Below, piece after piece: positions 18,233-27,325 of a stretch of 37,466 bases of DNA (position 1 is its first letter; each line of letters begins with the position of its first letter). The notes under the pieces were generated by a model. The model saw nothing but the letters and a program-made list of their open reading frames with translations, was not told where the DNA came from and made no database searches. Both the position numbers and the translations under genes were made by a program. Origin of the DNA: an uncultured Bacilli bacterium (GTDB lineage: Bacteria > Bacillota_I > Bacilli_A > RF39 > UBA660); NCBI GenBank assembly GCA_947629325.1, contig CANRDE010000009.1:1-37466 (forward strand), in the 5' to 3' direction.

Positions 18233-18919
18233 ATGAATAGAGAATGGATAGAAAGAATAGAAGATAGAGTAAATAGTGTCTCAATACTAGATGATGATCC
18301 TTTTGTTTGTGAAAGTTGTAAAAATATATATAGAGCACTTATAGTAGTAGCCGAAAATGAAAATATACCAGTTGATAACATTTCAAATATCTTAAATGAT
18401 GCTAACAAAACAATTGAATTATTACAAAAATTTGATAGTTTAAACAACGAAAAATATAATGGTAATCTCAGTTATATATTTATTGATATGAGTAACTATC
18501 CAACGTTATTATATTTAATTGAGTTATTAAAACAATCTATCCAGAATAATGGAACAAAAAAATTTGAAATCAATAATAATATGTTATCTATCAATGATAA
18601 AATTCAGCAAGAACAAGCTATGAATAATAGAGCAAAGGTTACTGAGAAAAAAGATACTAAGGAATTAAAAGAAGAAATTGAAATTAATATACTTAATATA
18701 GTTCTTGATTCTGTTCTTGAAACTTGTAAATTATTGAATGTAAGAAATATTGAAAAAATTGAATTTCTACCTGGTAGAATAGGCCCTACTGTTGAAGTCT
18801 TTGACGGCAATAAAAAATTATATATGGGAACTTCAGAGTTTGGGATTGTAGAAATTGTAAGAGAAAATTCTATCGATGGTGAGATTGTCTTTGTTCCGTA
18901 TGACAATATAGCCTTTTAA
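18233..18919 (+). CDS. Uncharacterised protein (island cargo)
   Basis: 228-aa ORF with RBS aagaaggag; CESC motif and ordered C-terminal domain; no family recognised. Confidence 0.6.
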   Translation: MNREWIERIEDRVNSVSILDDDPFVCESCKNIYRALIVVAENENIPVDNISNILNDANKTIELLQKFDSLNNEKYNGNLSYIFIDMSNYPTLLYLIELLKQSIQNNGTKKFEINNNMLSINDKIQQEQAMNNRAKVTEKKDTKELKEEIEINILNIVLDSVLETCKLLNVRNIEKIEFLPGRIGPTVEVFDGNKKLYMGTSEFGIVEIVRENSIDGEIVFVPYDNIAF

Positions 18920-19026
18920 AAATCTCTTTCAATATTTAATAATGGATGGTAAATGGATGTATGGAACTTTTGTTGTGGCATCTTTTACGACATGATATAC
19001 TTAAATTAGTAAGCGGATGCAAACAA

Positions 19027-19044
19027 AGTTTGCAAAATGTTTGC
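19027..19044 (+). repeat. Second occurrence of the TTTGCAAAATGTTTGC iteron pair
   Basis: Same 16-nt string as at about 17278-17293. Confidence 0.65.
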
Positions 19045-19173
19045 GAATGGAAAAGTATTTATAGTAACAATAATACCATAAATACTATAAATACCAATGT
19101 TCCCAGTTTTGAAACTATTAGAAATAACAATAATATAATAAATACTATAAATACTGAAGTAGGCTCAACTTGG

Positions 19174-19234
19174 GGCAGTGGTAAAAAGTATAAAAATTGT
19201 TGTGGAAAGTAGTAGGTTTTATAAGGGTTTGCGA
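19174..19234 (+). repeat. Copy 2 of secA 3'-end / putative att repeat
   Basis: Encodes GSGKKYKNCCGK* with only synonymous changes relative to copy 1, then 25 nt identical. Confidence 0.8.
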
Positions 19235-19437
19235 GTGATTGAAAATCAAAAAAAGCCTAAAAACGCCATAAAAATTGAAAAATTTTCTCATTTTTTCCTC
19301 ATTTAGGAAATACTGATAATATGAATAATACTCATAATACTATATTTATTAATGTTCCATTGCCCATATTTTCAAGAAATAACAATAATACTATAAATAT
19401 CATAAATAAGGATAATATGAGATTGTACTGAGCTTGT

Positions 19438-19488
19438 GGCAGTGGTAAAAAGTACAAAAATTATTGTGGTAAGTAGTAGGTTTTATAA
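19438..19488 (+). repeat. Copy 3 of secA 3'-end / putative att repeat (degenerate)
   Basis: ggcagtggtaaaaagtacaaaaattattgtggtaagtagtaggttttataa; GSGKKYKNYCGK*. Confidence 0.75.
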
Positions 19489-19551
19489 ATGATTGCTAAT
19501 TCTATAATATCGAAAAAGTACCATAAATTTGAAAAATGGGGTGGTGATAAC

Positions 19552-20382
19552 ATGAGTTCCTTACAAGAAAAATTCACGAGTGCCAATAGTAGATTAAATA
19601 ATGAATTGAATTATATTATTCAAGCATTTATTAATTTTTATGGTAAAAAACACAGAGATTATATTGTAAGCGTCTTACAGGATTTAAAAATAATTTGGTA
19701 TGAAGATATAAAATTCAAAGAAGGAAGCGAAATTTCAGATTATATTGTTTCATCATTGTCTGAAGATCAAATTAATGCATATTTAAAAAAATATAACAAG
19801 AAATGTTTCTCTCAAAGTGCATATATAGATGAAATCGATGTTTTAGTATTACCATTATCTTATGATATAACACATATTATTCATGAAATAAATCACAAAG
19901 TAAGCAGCCATATTTTATCTTTGGAACCATTGAAAATAATTAGTGGTGTATGTACAAGTGTGGAAAAGGATATCGGGGTAATTCAAGAAAATAGTGATCT
20001 TAATGAAGCAATCAATCAAAAGATGACATTAGAAATATTAGATGAGTTGAGAAAATTAGGGTTAGAGATCCAATATTCAACATCATGGCAAGAAAATATG
20101 TTTCCATTAATTAATTTATTCTATGAATCTTTTAAGGAAATTTTAAAAGATACGTATATAAGCGGAGATATCGTTTCATTCATAAAAATTATCGGCGCTG
20201 AAAATTATTCTGAATTTTCTCAAAGGATATTTATGAAAGGTTTTAGATTGAAAAGAAGCCTTATTAAAGGAGAAATTCCTATTATTACCGAAGAAGATGT
20301 TAAAGAAATAGAAAGTATTGTTACATTTATGCAGAATTTTACTTGTGAAGCAAAAACTTCTGAAGACAAAAGGAAAATATAA
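19552..20382 (+). CDS. Uncharacterised protein with HExxH-type (HEINH) motif; putative zinc metallopeptidase
   Basis: ITHIIHEINHKVSS followed downstream by ENSDLNEAINQKMTLEIL, resembling gluzincin HExxH...NE pattern; ATG 19552 follows gggtggtgat. Confidence 0.6.
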   Translation: MSSLQEKFTSANSRLNNELNYIIQAFINFYGKKHRDYIVSVLQDLKIIWYEDIKFKEGSEISDYIVSSLSEDQINAYLKKYNKKCFSQSAYIDEIDVLVLPLSYDITHIIHEINHKVSSHILSLEPLKIISGVCTSVEKDIGVIQENSDLNEAINQKMTLEILDELRKLGLEIQYSTSWQENMFPLINLFYESFKEILKDTYISGDIVSFIKIIGAENYSEFSQRIFMKGFRLKRSLIKGEIPIITEEDVKEIESIVTFMQNFTCEAKTSEDKRKI

Positions 20383-20423
20383 TTTTTTGAATTGCAAATG
20401 AATGTTGTTTTGTTAAATAAAAT

Positions 20424-20452
20424 TTGACAAGAAAATAAGTTTAAGTTAATAT
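20424..20452 (+). promoter_or_regulatory. Promoter TTGACA-N17-TAATAT upstream of metallophosphoesterase
   Basis: Direct reading. Confidence 0.55.
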
Positions 20453-20474
20453 ATAACTATTTTAAGAGGTTATT

Positions 20475-21419
20475 ATGAAATTATTTAATTATGTATTACC
20501 CACTGAAAATATAATTGGCTTAAAAGCTTTAGTTATATCAGACATTCATTATTTTAATAAAGAAGATAATAAAAAATTAAAAGAAATTATGCTTGAATTA
20601 GAATTGCACCATTATGATGTTATTTTTTTAGTTGGTGATGTTATAGATAGTACTTCTATACTTAAATTTGATAAAGAATCTACCAATGAATTATTAAATT
20701 TTATTAATTTTCTTGGTTCTGTTGCTCCAACTTATATTTCTTATGGAAATCATGATTTAGGATATTTAACTAAAAAGGGTTCAAATAAAAATGGATATTA
20801 CTGGCAAGAAGATGAAGTAACATATTATCAAAAATTTTTAAATATAGTTAGTGGATATAAAAATATAAATGTTGATGAAAATCAAACTATAAATTTCAAG
20901 GAAGGATACACAATAAATATTATAAACCCAAGTTTAAAATATGTAAGGGAAAAACCCGATGGAGATGAGGTAATTCTTAAACGAGAATTAGAAAAATATG
21001 AATTTTTAAAAAGATTGAATTCGGATTCTATAAATATTTTATTATGTCATTATCCAAATGCAATTTTTTCGCTATGGCAATTTGGATTTTTAAATAATGT
21101 AAATTTAAGTATAGCAGGTCATAATCATAACGGAGTTACACAATTTAAATTTATTCCATTAGAATTTTTACTTAATTTAATAGGATTAAACAATAAAGGA
21201 TTAATTACCCCAGGTAAATCAGTTTTATTTAAAAACACCAAATATATGCGCGGTAAAATAAACTTTGATGATAAAAGTTCGTTAATAATTAATCCTGCAA
21301 TAACAACATTTTCTAATTGTGCCGGAATACTAAAAAATTTTGATGGACTTTTTTATGAAGGTGCATCTGTGATAGAGTATGTTCCCACCAAATCATTGGT
21401 TAAATCCCTACATAAGTAA
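20475..21419 (+). CDS. Metallophosphoesterase (calcineurin-like)
   Basis: ISDIHYFN, LVGDVID, YGNHDLG, LLCHYPN, IAGHNHNG motifs. Confidence 0.9.
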   Translation: MKLFNYVLPTENIIGLKALVISDIHYFNKEDNKKLKEIMLELELHHYDVIFLVGDVIDSTSILKFDKESTNELLNFINFLGSVAPTYISYGNHDLGYLTKKGSNKNGYYWQEDEVTYYQKFLNIVSGYKNINVDENQTINFKEGYTINIINPSLKYVREKPDGDEVILKRELEKYEFLKRLNSDSINILLCHYPNAIFSLWQFGFLNNVNLSIAGHNHNGVTQFKFIPLEFLLNLIGLNNKGLITPGKSVLFKNTKYMRGKINFDDKSSLIINPAITTFSNCAGILKNFDGLFYEGASVIEYVPTKSLVKSLHK

Positions 21420-21792
21420 ATTATGAATAACAGAATCGTAGTGTAGAAGAAGTCAAAAATATGCACATAAATCAGATTACAGAAATGTATTTGGAAAAAT
21501 GTGATAATTCCATATGTGTTTTTAGCTTGTATGTTTTAAATGGAACAACTTTTATGAGTTGAACTTGTGTCGGCAGCGTAATAATGCTTTTAATATACGC
21601 ATTAAAGGGGGTATGTTCTATTGGTATAATTTATATAGGAGCTACAAGTTTTGACAGAATTAAACATGAAGAAATACATTTATAAATAAAAGAAAAATAA
21701 CTTACAATAATAAAAAATAATAAATAATATTATTCTTATAAGTACGCATAAAACTATAAAATCATATATTAAATTAAAGGAGTCTAAAATAT

Positions 21793-23340
21793 ATGAATAA
21801 TTATGATAAGGCTTTACAAAAGGTGAAATGTGCTAACGAATTTTATAATAAAATATATTATTGCTATGGTCCCACTGGTCCAGCTGGAAAAGGTCTTGCA
21901 ATACTAGGAGCTTATGAAACAGTAGATGATTTAATTAAAAACCATCCGGCGGGTAATTCTGGGGATAACTATATAATTAATAATGATTTATATATATGGA
22001 GTGAAGCTAATAAAACTTGGCAACATGCTGGATCAATAGTTGGTCCTCAGGGCGAAATAGGTCCAACCGGTCCTCAGGGAAAACAAGGATTACAAGGTGT
22101 GCCTGGTGAAAAAGGAGAACAAGGAGTTCAAGGCCCACAAGGCGTTATGGGCCCTCAAGGAGAAATAGGTATTCAAGGTTTACAAGGGCCTATGGGATTG
22201 GCGGGTCCGCAAGGGGAACAAGGTGATATTGGACCAACGGGTCCACAAGGGTTAATGGGCCCAATGGGACCAGCTGGAACTCCGGGAACAAGCGTTACCA
22301 TTTTAGGTTCATTTGATACATTGGAAACTTTAAAACGTGAACGGCCATTTGGTAATCAAGGTGAATCTTATTTGGTTGGCCCCAACTTGTATGTCTGGTC
22401 GCTTGATCCGGAAGAATGGAAAAACGTCGGGGAAATAAAAGGGCCAAAAGGAGATACTGGTGAGCAAGGTATTCAAGGCCCACAAGGGGAACAGGGTATT
22501 CAAGGCCCACAAGGGGAACAGGGTATTCAAGGACCCCAAGGTATTCAAGGCCCTCCGGGAGTACAAGGCCCACGCGGAGAACAGGGAATCCCAGGAGAAC
22601 CCGGATTACAGGGCGAACAAGGCATTCAGGGACCAGTTGGCCCCCAAGGTATTCAAGGGGTTAAAGGAGATACGGGTCCCCAAGGGCCAAAGGGTGATCC
22701 GGGTGAAGTTGGCCCAATGGGGCCTCCCGGGGAAAGAGGTCCACAAGGGGAACAAGGGCAAAGAGGTCCTCAAGGTTTACCAGGAGATATGGGATATCCA
22801 GGCCTTCCCGGTCCCCAAGGACCTCAAGGCCCGCAGGGAATTCCTGGCCCTTTAGAAATCCCTAGCGCTTATTTTATGACTGCTAATGATGACTTAGACC
22901 CTTTGGGAATTACGATTAATTCTGGAGCGAGGATACCAATTGAAACCAAAATTTATGATATGAATGAAAATTTTGAATTAAGTGAAGATAATATCATAAC
23001 TATTAAAAATGGTGGTGTATATCGAATTGATATAATGGTTGAAGCTTATGCTGCCAAAGCAGCAATTTATCCCGGCAATCAGAGTGTAATTGGTATTGGA
23101 TTTAAAAAGGTAGGGGAGCCAACTATTTACGTCGGTGGTAGTACTTGGGATTATCAAGAACCTGTAACACGAATTATGGCACATGGAATAGTAACAACAG
23201 TATTAAATGATGATGTCTTTGAATTAGTTAATATTTCCCAAGAAGAAATTCACTTAGTTAGCCCTAACAGTAATAATTTGATTAATAATTCTTTTTTTGC
23301 AAACCCAATTGTCACATTAGTTATTGAAAGGTTAAAATAA
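21793..23340 (+). CDS. Collagen-like Gly-X-Y repeat protein with two globular inserts and a C-terminal jelly-roll-like domain
   Basis: Extensive [13 protein letters not shown] repeats; N-terminal and internal ILG(A/S)(Y/F)(E/D)T...P.GN.G..Y......LY(I/V)W....W...G.I modules; BclA-like C-terminal region. Confidence 0.9.
   Translation: MNNYDKALQKVKCANEFYNKIYYCYGPTGPAGKGLAILGAYETVDDLIKNHPAGNSGDNYIINNDLYIWSEANKTWQHAGSIVGPQGEIGPTGPQGKQGLQGVPGEKGEQGVQGPQGVMGPQGEIGIQGLQGPMGLAGPQGEQGDIGPTGPQGLMGPMGPAGTPGTSVTILGSFDTLETLKRERPFGNQGESYLVGPNLYVWSLDPEEWKNVGEIKGPKGDTGEQGIQGPQGEQGIQGPQGEQGIQGPQGIQGPPGVQGPRGEQGIPGEPGLQGEQGIQGPVGPQGIQGVKGDTGPQGPKGDPGEVGPMGPPGERGPQGEQGQRGPQGLPGDMGYPGLPGPQGPQGPQGIPGPLEIPSAYFMTANDDLDPLGITINSGARIPIETKIYDMNENFELSEDNIITIKNGGVYRIDIMVEAYAAKAAIYPGNQSVIGIGFKKVGEPTIYVGGSTWDYQEPVTRIMAHGIVTTVLNDDVFELVNISQEEIHLVSPNSNNLINNSFFANPIVTLVIERLK
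22469..22525 (+). repeat. 27-bp exact tandem repeat within the collagen-like gene (GIQGPQGEQ unit)
   Basis: ggtattcaaggcccacaaggggaacag repeated back to back. Confidence 0.8.
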
Positions 23341-23352
23341 TAAAATATAAAT

Positions 23353-23384
23353 TGAAAAAAAGCCTAATTCTAGGCTTTTTTATT
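23353..23384. terminator. Bidirectional terminator between collagen-like gene and trxB
   Basis: AAAAAAAGCCTAATTCTAGGCTTTTTTA. Confidence 0.8.
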
Positions 23385-24273
23385 GGTTTAAATATTCTAA
23401 AGCATTAATTGCTGCCGTAGTCCCATCACTTGTAGCAACAGTTATTTGGCGAACTTTTTTATCTCTACAATCTCCTGCTACAAAAACGAAAGGAATATTT
23501 GTTCTACAATTATCACTTTCAATATATCCATATTCATTTATTTGCAATAAATTTTCTGCAATGCCACTTTGAGGAATTAACCCTATGGAAATGAACATTC
23601 CATCAATCTTAACGTTTTTTTCTCCTTTTTCATTTGATATATTAATGTTTTCCAATTCGTCTTGACCATTTATCTGATCAACTGAGGTGTTTAATAATAT
23701 TTCAATATTGTTTTTTTCGGCCATTTTTTGGATTAAAACTGCCTCAGCAGTCAAATGATCTATTTTTTGAATTAGATACACTTTTTTAGCAATATCGCTT
23801 AATGCTAAGGCATTGGTTACAGCGCTATTACCCCCGCCAATAACTGCAACAGTTTTATTCTTATAGAAAGCCCCATCACATGATACACAAAAATGAATAC
23901 CTTTTCCTATAAGATTTTCTTCATTATCTAATCCCAGTAGTTTATATTTAGAGCCAGAAGCAATAATTAAAGTTTTTCCTTCATAAGAATTATTTTCACC
24001 TATGACTTTAACATGATCATTAACAATAATATTTTTAGCTTCATCTAGTTCAATTTCAACATCTAAATTTGATAATTGTTCATACATATTATTAGCTAGT
24101 TCGCTACCACTTATAGAAGAATAACCGGGATAGTTTTCAATAATAGGTGAAGAGGCCATTTGGCCTCCTATACTTTCTTTTTCAATGATAATAACTTTTT
24201 TATTGGCTCTTTTAGCATATATTCCCGCGGTCATACCTGCAGGACCACAGCCAATGATAATTACGTCGTACAT
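23380..24273 (-). CDS. trxB: Thioredoxin-disulfide reductase
   Basis: GCGPAGMTAGIYAKRA, CVSCDGAFY (CxxC), VFVAGDCRDK. Confidence 0.93.
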   Translation of the reverse strand: MYDVIIIGCGPAGMTAGIYAKRANKKVIIIEKESIGGQMASSPIIENYPGYSSISGSELANNMYEQLSNLDVEIELDEAKNIIVNDHVKVIGENNSYEGKTLIIASGSKYKLLGLDNEENLIGKGIHFCVSCDGAFYKNKTVAVIGGGNSAVTNALALSDIAKKVYLIQKIDHLTAEAVLIQKMAEKNNIEILLNTSVDQINGQDELENINISNEKGEKNVKIDGMFISIGLIPQSGIAENLLQINEYGYIESDNCRTNIPFVFVAGDCRDKKVRQITVATSDGTTAAINALEYLNQ

Positions 24274-24276
24274 ATT

Positions 24277-26610
24277 TTAATACTCTTCTATGAATTTTTT
24301 AATATTTGATAAGTTAACAATCTTAGTTACATCATTTTTATCAATATTAACTAAAGTTGGAGCTTGTTTTACTTCATATTTTTTAGTTAATTCTACTTGT
24401 TCCTCGGCATCAATAAACTCATATTTAATTTTTTTAGCATCTAATAATTTTTTGGCCATTTTACAATTAGGACATGTTTTAGTTCCGAATAATAGAAGAC
24501 CCTTTTTTTCTTGGCAATTGTCTTTTTCTTTAAGTTTTGAACAATCTATTTCATAAGATTTTCTGTTTTTATATTCTTGAGCTTTACCATCATTCCAATT
24601 TTTGACCGGACGATAATAACCGGTTATTCTGCTATAAACTTCAGTTTCTTCTCCACAAATAGGGCACTTAGTTGCTTCTCCAGTAATATAGCCATGATTT
24701 TTACATACGGAATAGATTGGTGATAAAGTGTAATAAGGTAAACGATAATTTTCGGCAATTTTTCTTACTAAATTAGCAGCGGCTTTCCAATCTTTTAATC
24801 TTTCACCTAAGAAAGCATGGAATACTGTTCCAGAAGTATATAAAGTTTGTAATTCGTCTTGAATATCTAATGCTTCAAATATATCATTTGTAAATCCAAC
24901 TGGTAAATGAGAACTATTGGTATAATATGGTGTTTCATTGTCTTTAGAAGCTGTAATAATATTTGGATATAAGCTTTTATCTTTTTTAGCAAAACGATAA
25001 GTGGTAGATTCAGCTGGAGTTGCTTCCAAATTATATAAGTCTCCATATTCTTCTTGATAGTCGGATAATTTTTCTCTCATGAAATTAAGAACATTTTTAG
25101 TAAATTTTTGCGCTTCCTCATTAGTTAAATCTTTCTTTATCCATTTGGCATTTAAACAGGCTTCATTCATTCCTACAAGTCCTATGGTAGAGAAATGATT
25201 ATTAAATGTTCCTAAATATCTTTTAGTATATGGATATAATCCTTCTTCTAATAGTTTAGTTATTACATTACGTTTTATTTTTAAACTTCTTGCTGCAATA
25301 TTCATTAATTTTTCTAATCGGGCATAAAAATCTTTTTCATCTTTAGCAAGATAAGCAATTCTTGGCATATTAATTGTAACTACACCAATTGAGCCAGTTG
25401 ATTCCCCACTACCAAAGAATCCTCCTGATTTCTTTCTTAATTCTCTTAAATCTAGTCTTAGACGGCAACACATACTACGAACATCACTAGGTTCCATATC
25501 GCTATTAATATAATTTGAAAAATAAGGAGTTCCATATTTAGCGGTCATTTCAAATAAAAGTTTATTATTTTCTGTTTCAGACCAATCAAAATTTTTAGTA
25601 ATTGAATAAGTAGGTATTGGATATTGGAAACCTCTTCCATTAGCATCGCCTTCAATCATAATTTCAATAAAGGCTTTATTAACCATATCCATTTCTTTTT
25701 GGCAATCTTTGTATTTAAAATCAACTTCTTTTCCCCCAATTATACAATTTAACTCTGCTAAGTCGTTCGGTACTGTCCAGTCTAAAGTAATATTAGTAAA
25801 TGGTGCTTGAGTTCCCCATCTACTTGGTGTATTTACTCCGTAAACAAAAGACTGAATACATTGTTTGGTTTGATCATAAGTTAAATTGTCAATTTTGACA
25901 AAAGGTGCTAAATAGGTATCAAAAGATGAGAAAGCTTGTGCTCCAGCCCATTCATTTTGCATAATTCCCAAAAAGTTAACCATTTGATTACATAATGTAG
26001 ATAGATGTTTAGCTGGGGAAGAAGTTATTTTACCAGGAACGCCTCCCAATCCTTCTTGAATAAGTTGTTTTAAACTCCAACCGGCACAATAACCAGTAAG
26101 CATTGATAAGTCGTGTAAATGTAAATCACAATTTCGATGGGCATTAGCTATTTCGTCATCATATACTTCACTCAACCAGTAATTAGCTGTAATAGCTCCG
26201 GAATTACTTAAAATTAAGCCTCCTACTGAATAAGTAACTGTAGAATTTTCTTTTACCCGCCAATCCGTAACATTAATATAACTATTTACTACATCTTTGT
26301 AGTCTAAAACAGTAGATTTTATATTACGCATTTTTTCATGTAAGCGTCGATATAAAATATAAGCTTTAGCCACTTCAGCATAATCAGCTTTAATTAATAC
26401 TTTTTCCACACTATCTTGAATATCTTCAACATTAATTATATTATCAACTATTTTGTCTGTAAAATCTGCGGTTACTTTTAATGACAAAAAGTCAATTACA
26501 TCAGGATCATAATTTTTATTTTCAGCTTCAAAAGCCTTAATAATTGCATCTCCTATTTTGTTAATTTCAAATGGAACTATTTTTCCGTCTCTTTTTCTTA
26601 CTTTATACAT
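24277..26610 (-). CDS. nrdD: Anaerobic ribonucleoside-triphosphate reductase (class III) with ATP-cone and C-terminal glutaredoxin-like domain
   Basis: ATP-cone N-terminus, MCCRLRLDLREL, TGSIGVVTINMPR, CPICGEETEVYSRITGYYRPVKNWNDGKAQE, then LLLFGTKTCPNCKMAKKLLDAKKIKYEFIDAE. Confidence 0.95.
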   Translation of the reverse strand: MYKVRKRDGKIVPFEINKIGDAIIKAFEAENKNYDPDVIDFLSLKVTADFTDKIVDNIINVEDIQDSVEKVLIKADYAEVAKAYILYRRLHEKMRNIKSTVLDYKDVVNSYINVTDWRVKENSTVTYSVGGLILSNSGAITANYWLSEVYDDEIANAHRNCDLHLHDLSMLTGYCAGWSLKQLIQEGLGGVPGKITSSPAKHLSTLCNQMVNFLGIMQNEWAGAQAFSSFDTYLAPFVKIDNLTYDQTKQCIQSFVYGVNTPSRWGTQAPFTNITLDWTVPNDLAELNCIIGGKEVDFKYKDCQKEMDMVNKAFIEIMIEGDANGRGFQYPIPTYSITKNFDWSETENNKLLFEMTAKYGTPYFSNYINSDMEPSDVRSMCCRLRLDLRELRKKSGGFFGSGESTGSIGVVTINMPRIAYLAKDEKDFYARLEKLMNIAARSLKIKRNVITKLLEEGLYPYTKRYLGTFNNHFSTIGLVGMNEACLNAKWIKKDLTNEEAQKFTKNVLNFMREKLSDYQEEYGDLYNLEATPAESTTYRFAKKDKSLYPNIITASKDNETPYYTNSSHLPVGFTNDIFEALDIQDELQTLYTSGTVFHAFLGERLKDWKAAANLVRKIAENYRLPYYTLSPIYSVCKNHGYITGEATKCPICGEETEVYSRITGYYRPVKNWNDGKAQEYKNRKSYEIDCSKLKEKDNCQEKKGLLLFGTKTCPNCKMAKKLLDAKKIKYEFIDAEEQVELTKKYEVKQAPTLVNIDKNDVTKIVNLSNIKKFIEEY

Positions 26611-26634
26611 TTTTACCTCTCTCCTTCTATATAT

Positions 26635-27318
26635 TTATCTAACGTCAACGTTAGGAAATACCATATTTAATTCTTTTTTAAAATTATCTAGTTCTTCTTC
26701 ACTAAATCCAGTTAATCCTTTTTTTAAAACAGTATTACAATCTCGATAATTTTGAATGTAATATTTACAACTTGGACCTATATATTGACATATATTCTTT
26801 AATTTATTTAAATTGTGTTTTTGTTTAACGATAGTTGTTCTAAATTCAAATTCAATTTTAGAATTTTTCAATATCTCAATACTTTGTTTAATTTTTTCTA
26901 AATTTACTTTTTTAACTCCAATAGTATCAGCATAGTCTTCAAAATCATTTTTAATATCCATGGCCACATAGTCGATTAATTTATTATTTATTAAATCTAT
27001 TAGAAGATCAGGATTTGATCCATTGGTATCAAGCTTTATTTTGTAACCTAATGATTTTATTTTTTGAATAAATTCTTTTATATCTTTTTGTAATAAAGGT
27101 TCACCGCCACTTATTACGACTCCATCAAGCAAACCTTTTCTCTTTATTAAATAAGTAAGTACATCTTTTTCTTCGATTTGATTTAAAGCCTCGGAGTCTA
27201 AAAGATCTTTATTATGACAATAGGGACATCTAAAATTGCATCCTTGAGTAAATATTAAACAGGCTACTGTATCCGGGAAATCTAATAATGTTAATTTTTG
27301 TAATCCAGCAATTTTCAA
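26635..27318 (-). CDS. nrdG: Anaerobic RNR-activating radical SAM protein
   Basis: FTQGCNFRCPYCHN radical SAM cluster motif, VVISGGEPLLQ; next to nrdD. Confidence 0.93.
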   Translation of the reverse strand: MKIAGLQKLTLLDFPDTVACLIFTQGCNFRCPYCHNKDLLDSEALNQIEEKDVLTYLIKRKGLLDGVVISGGEPLLQKDIKEFIQKIKSLGYKIKLDTNGSNPDLLIDLINNKLIDYVAMDIKNDFEDYADTIGVKKVNLEKIKQSIEILKNSKIEFEFRTTIVKQKHNLNKLKNICQYIGPSCKYYIQNYRDCNTVLKKGLTGFSEEELDNFKKELNMVFPNVDVR

Positions 27319-27325
27319 AATATTC

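Noticed and set aside
18946-19212. ORF of 88 aa ending in WGSGKKYKNCCGK
   Set aside because: Chimeric frame running through iterons and low-complexity repeats into a duplicated secA tail; better explained as att/tail relic than as a gene.
19074-19410. CRISPR-like repetition of ataatactataaata units
   Set aside because: Units are short, irregularly spaced and low-complexity, with no uniform spacers and no cas genes.
21608-21685. Short frame GVCSIGIIYIGATSFDRIKHEEIHL* upstream of the collagen-like gene, HExxH-like
   Set aside because: Too short and isolated to assign; could be a toxin/peptidase relic but is not supportable by eye.
22295-22573. Antisense ORFs (92 aa, 78 aa) and the +frame 131-aa ORF within the collagen-like gene
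   Set aside because: Periodic Gly-X-Y codon structure creates open alternative frames; low-complexity products, no RBS.
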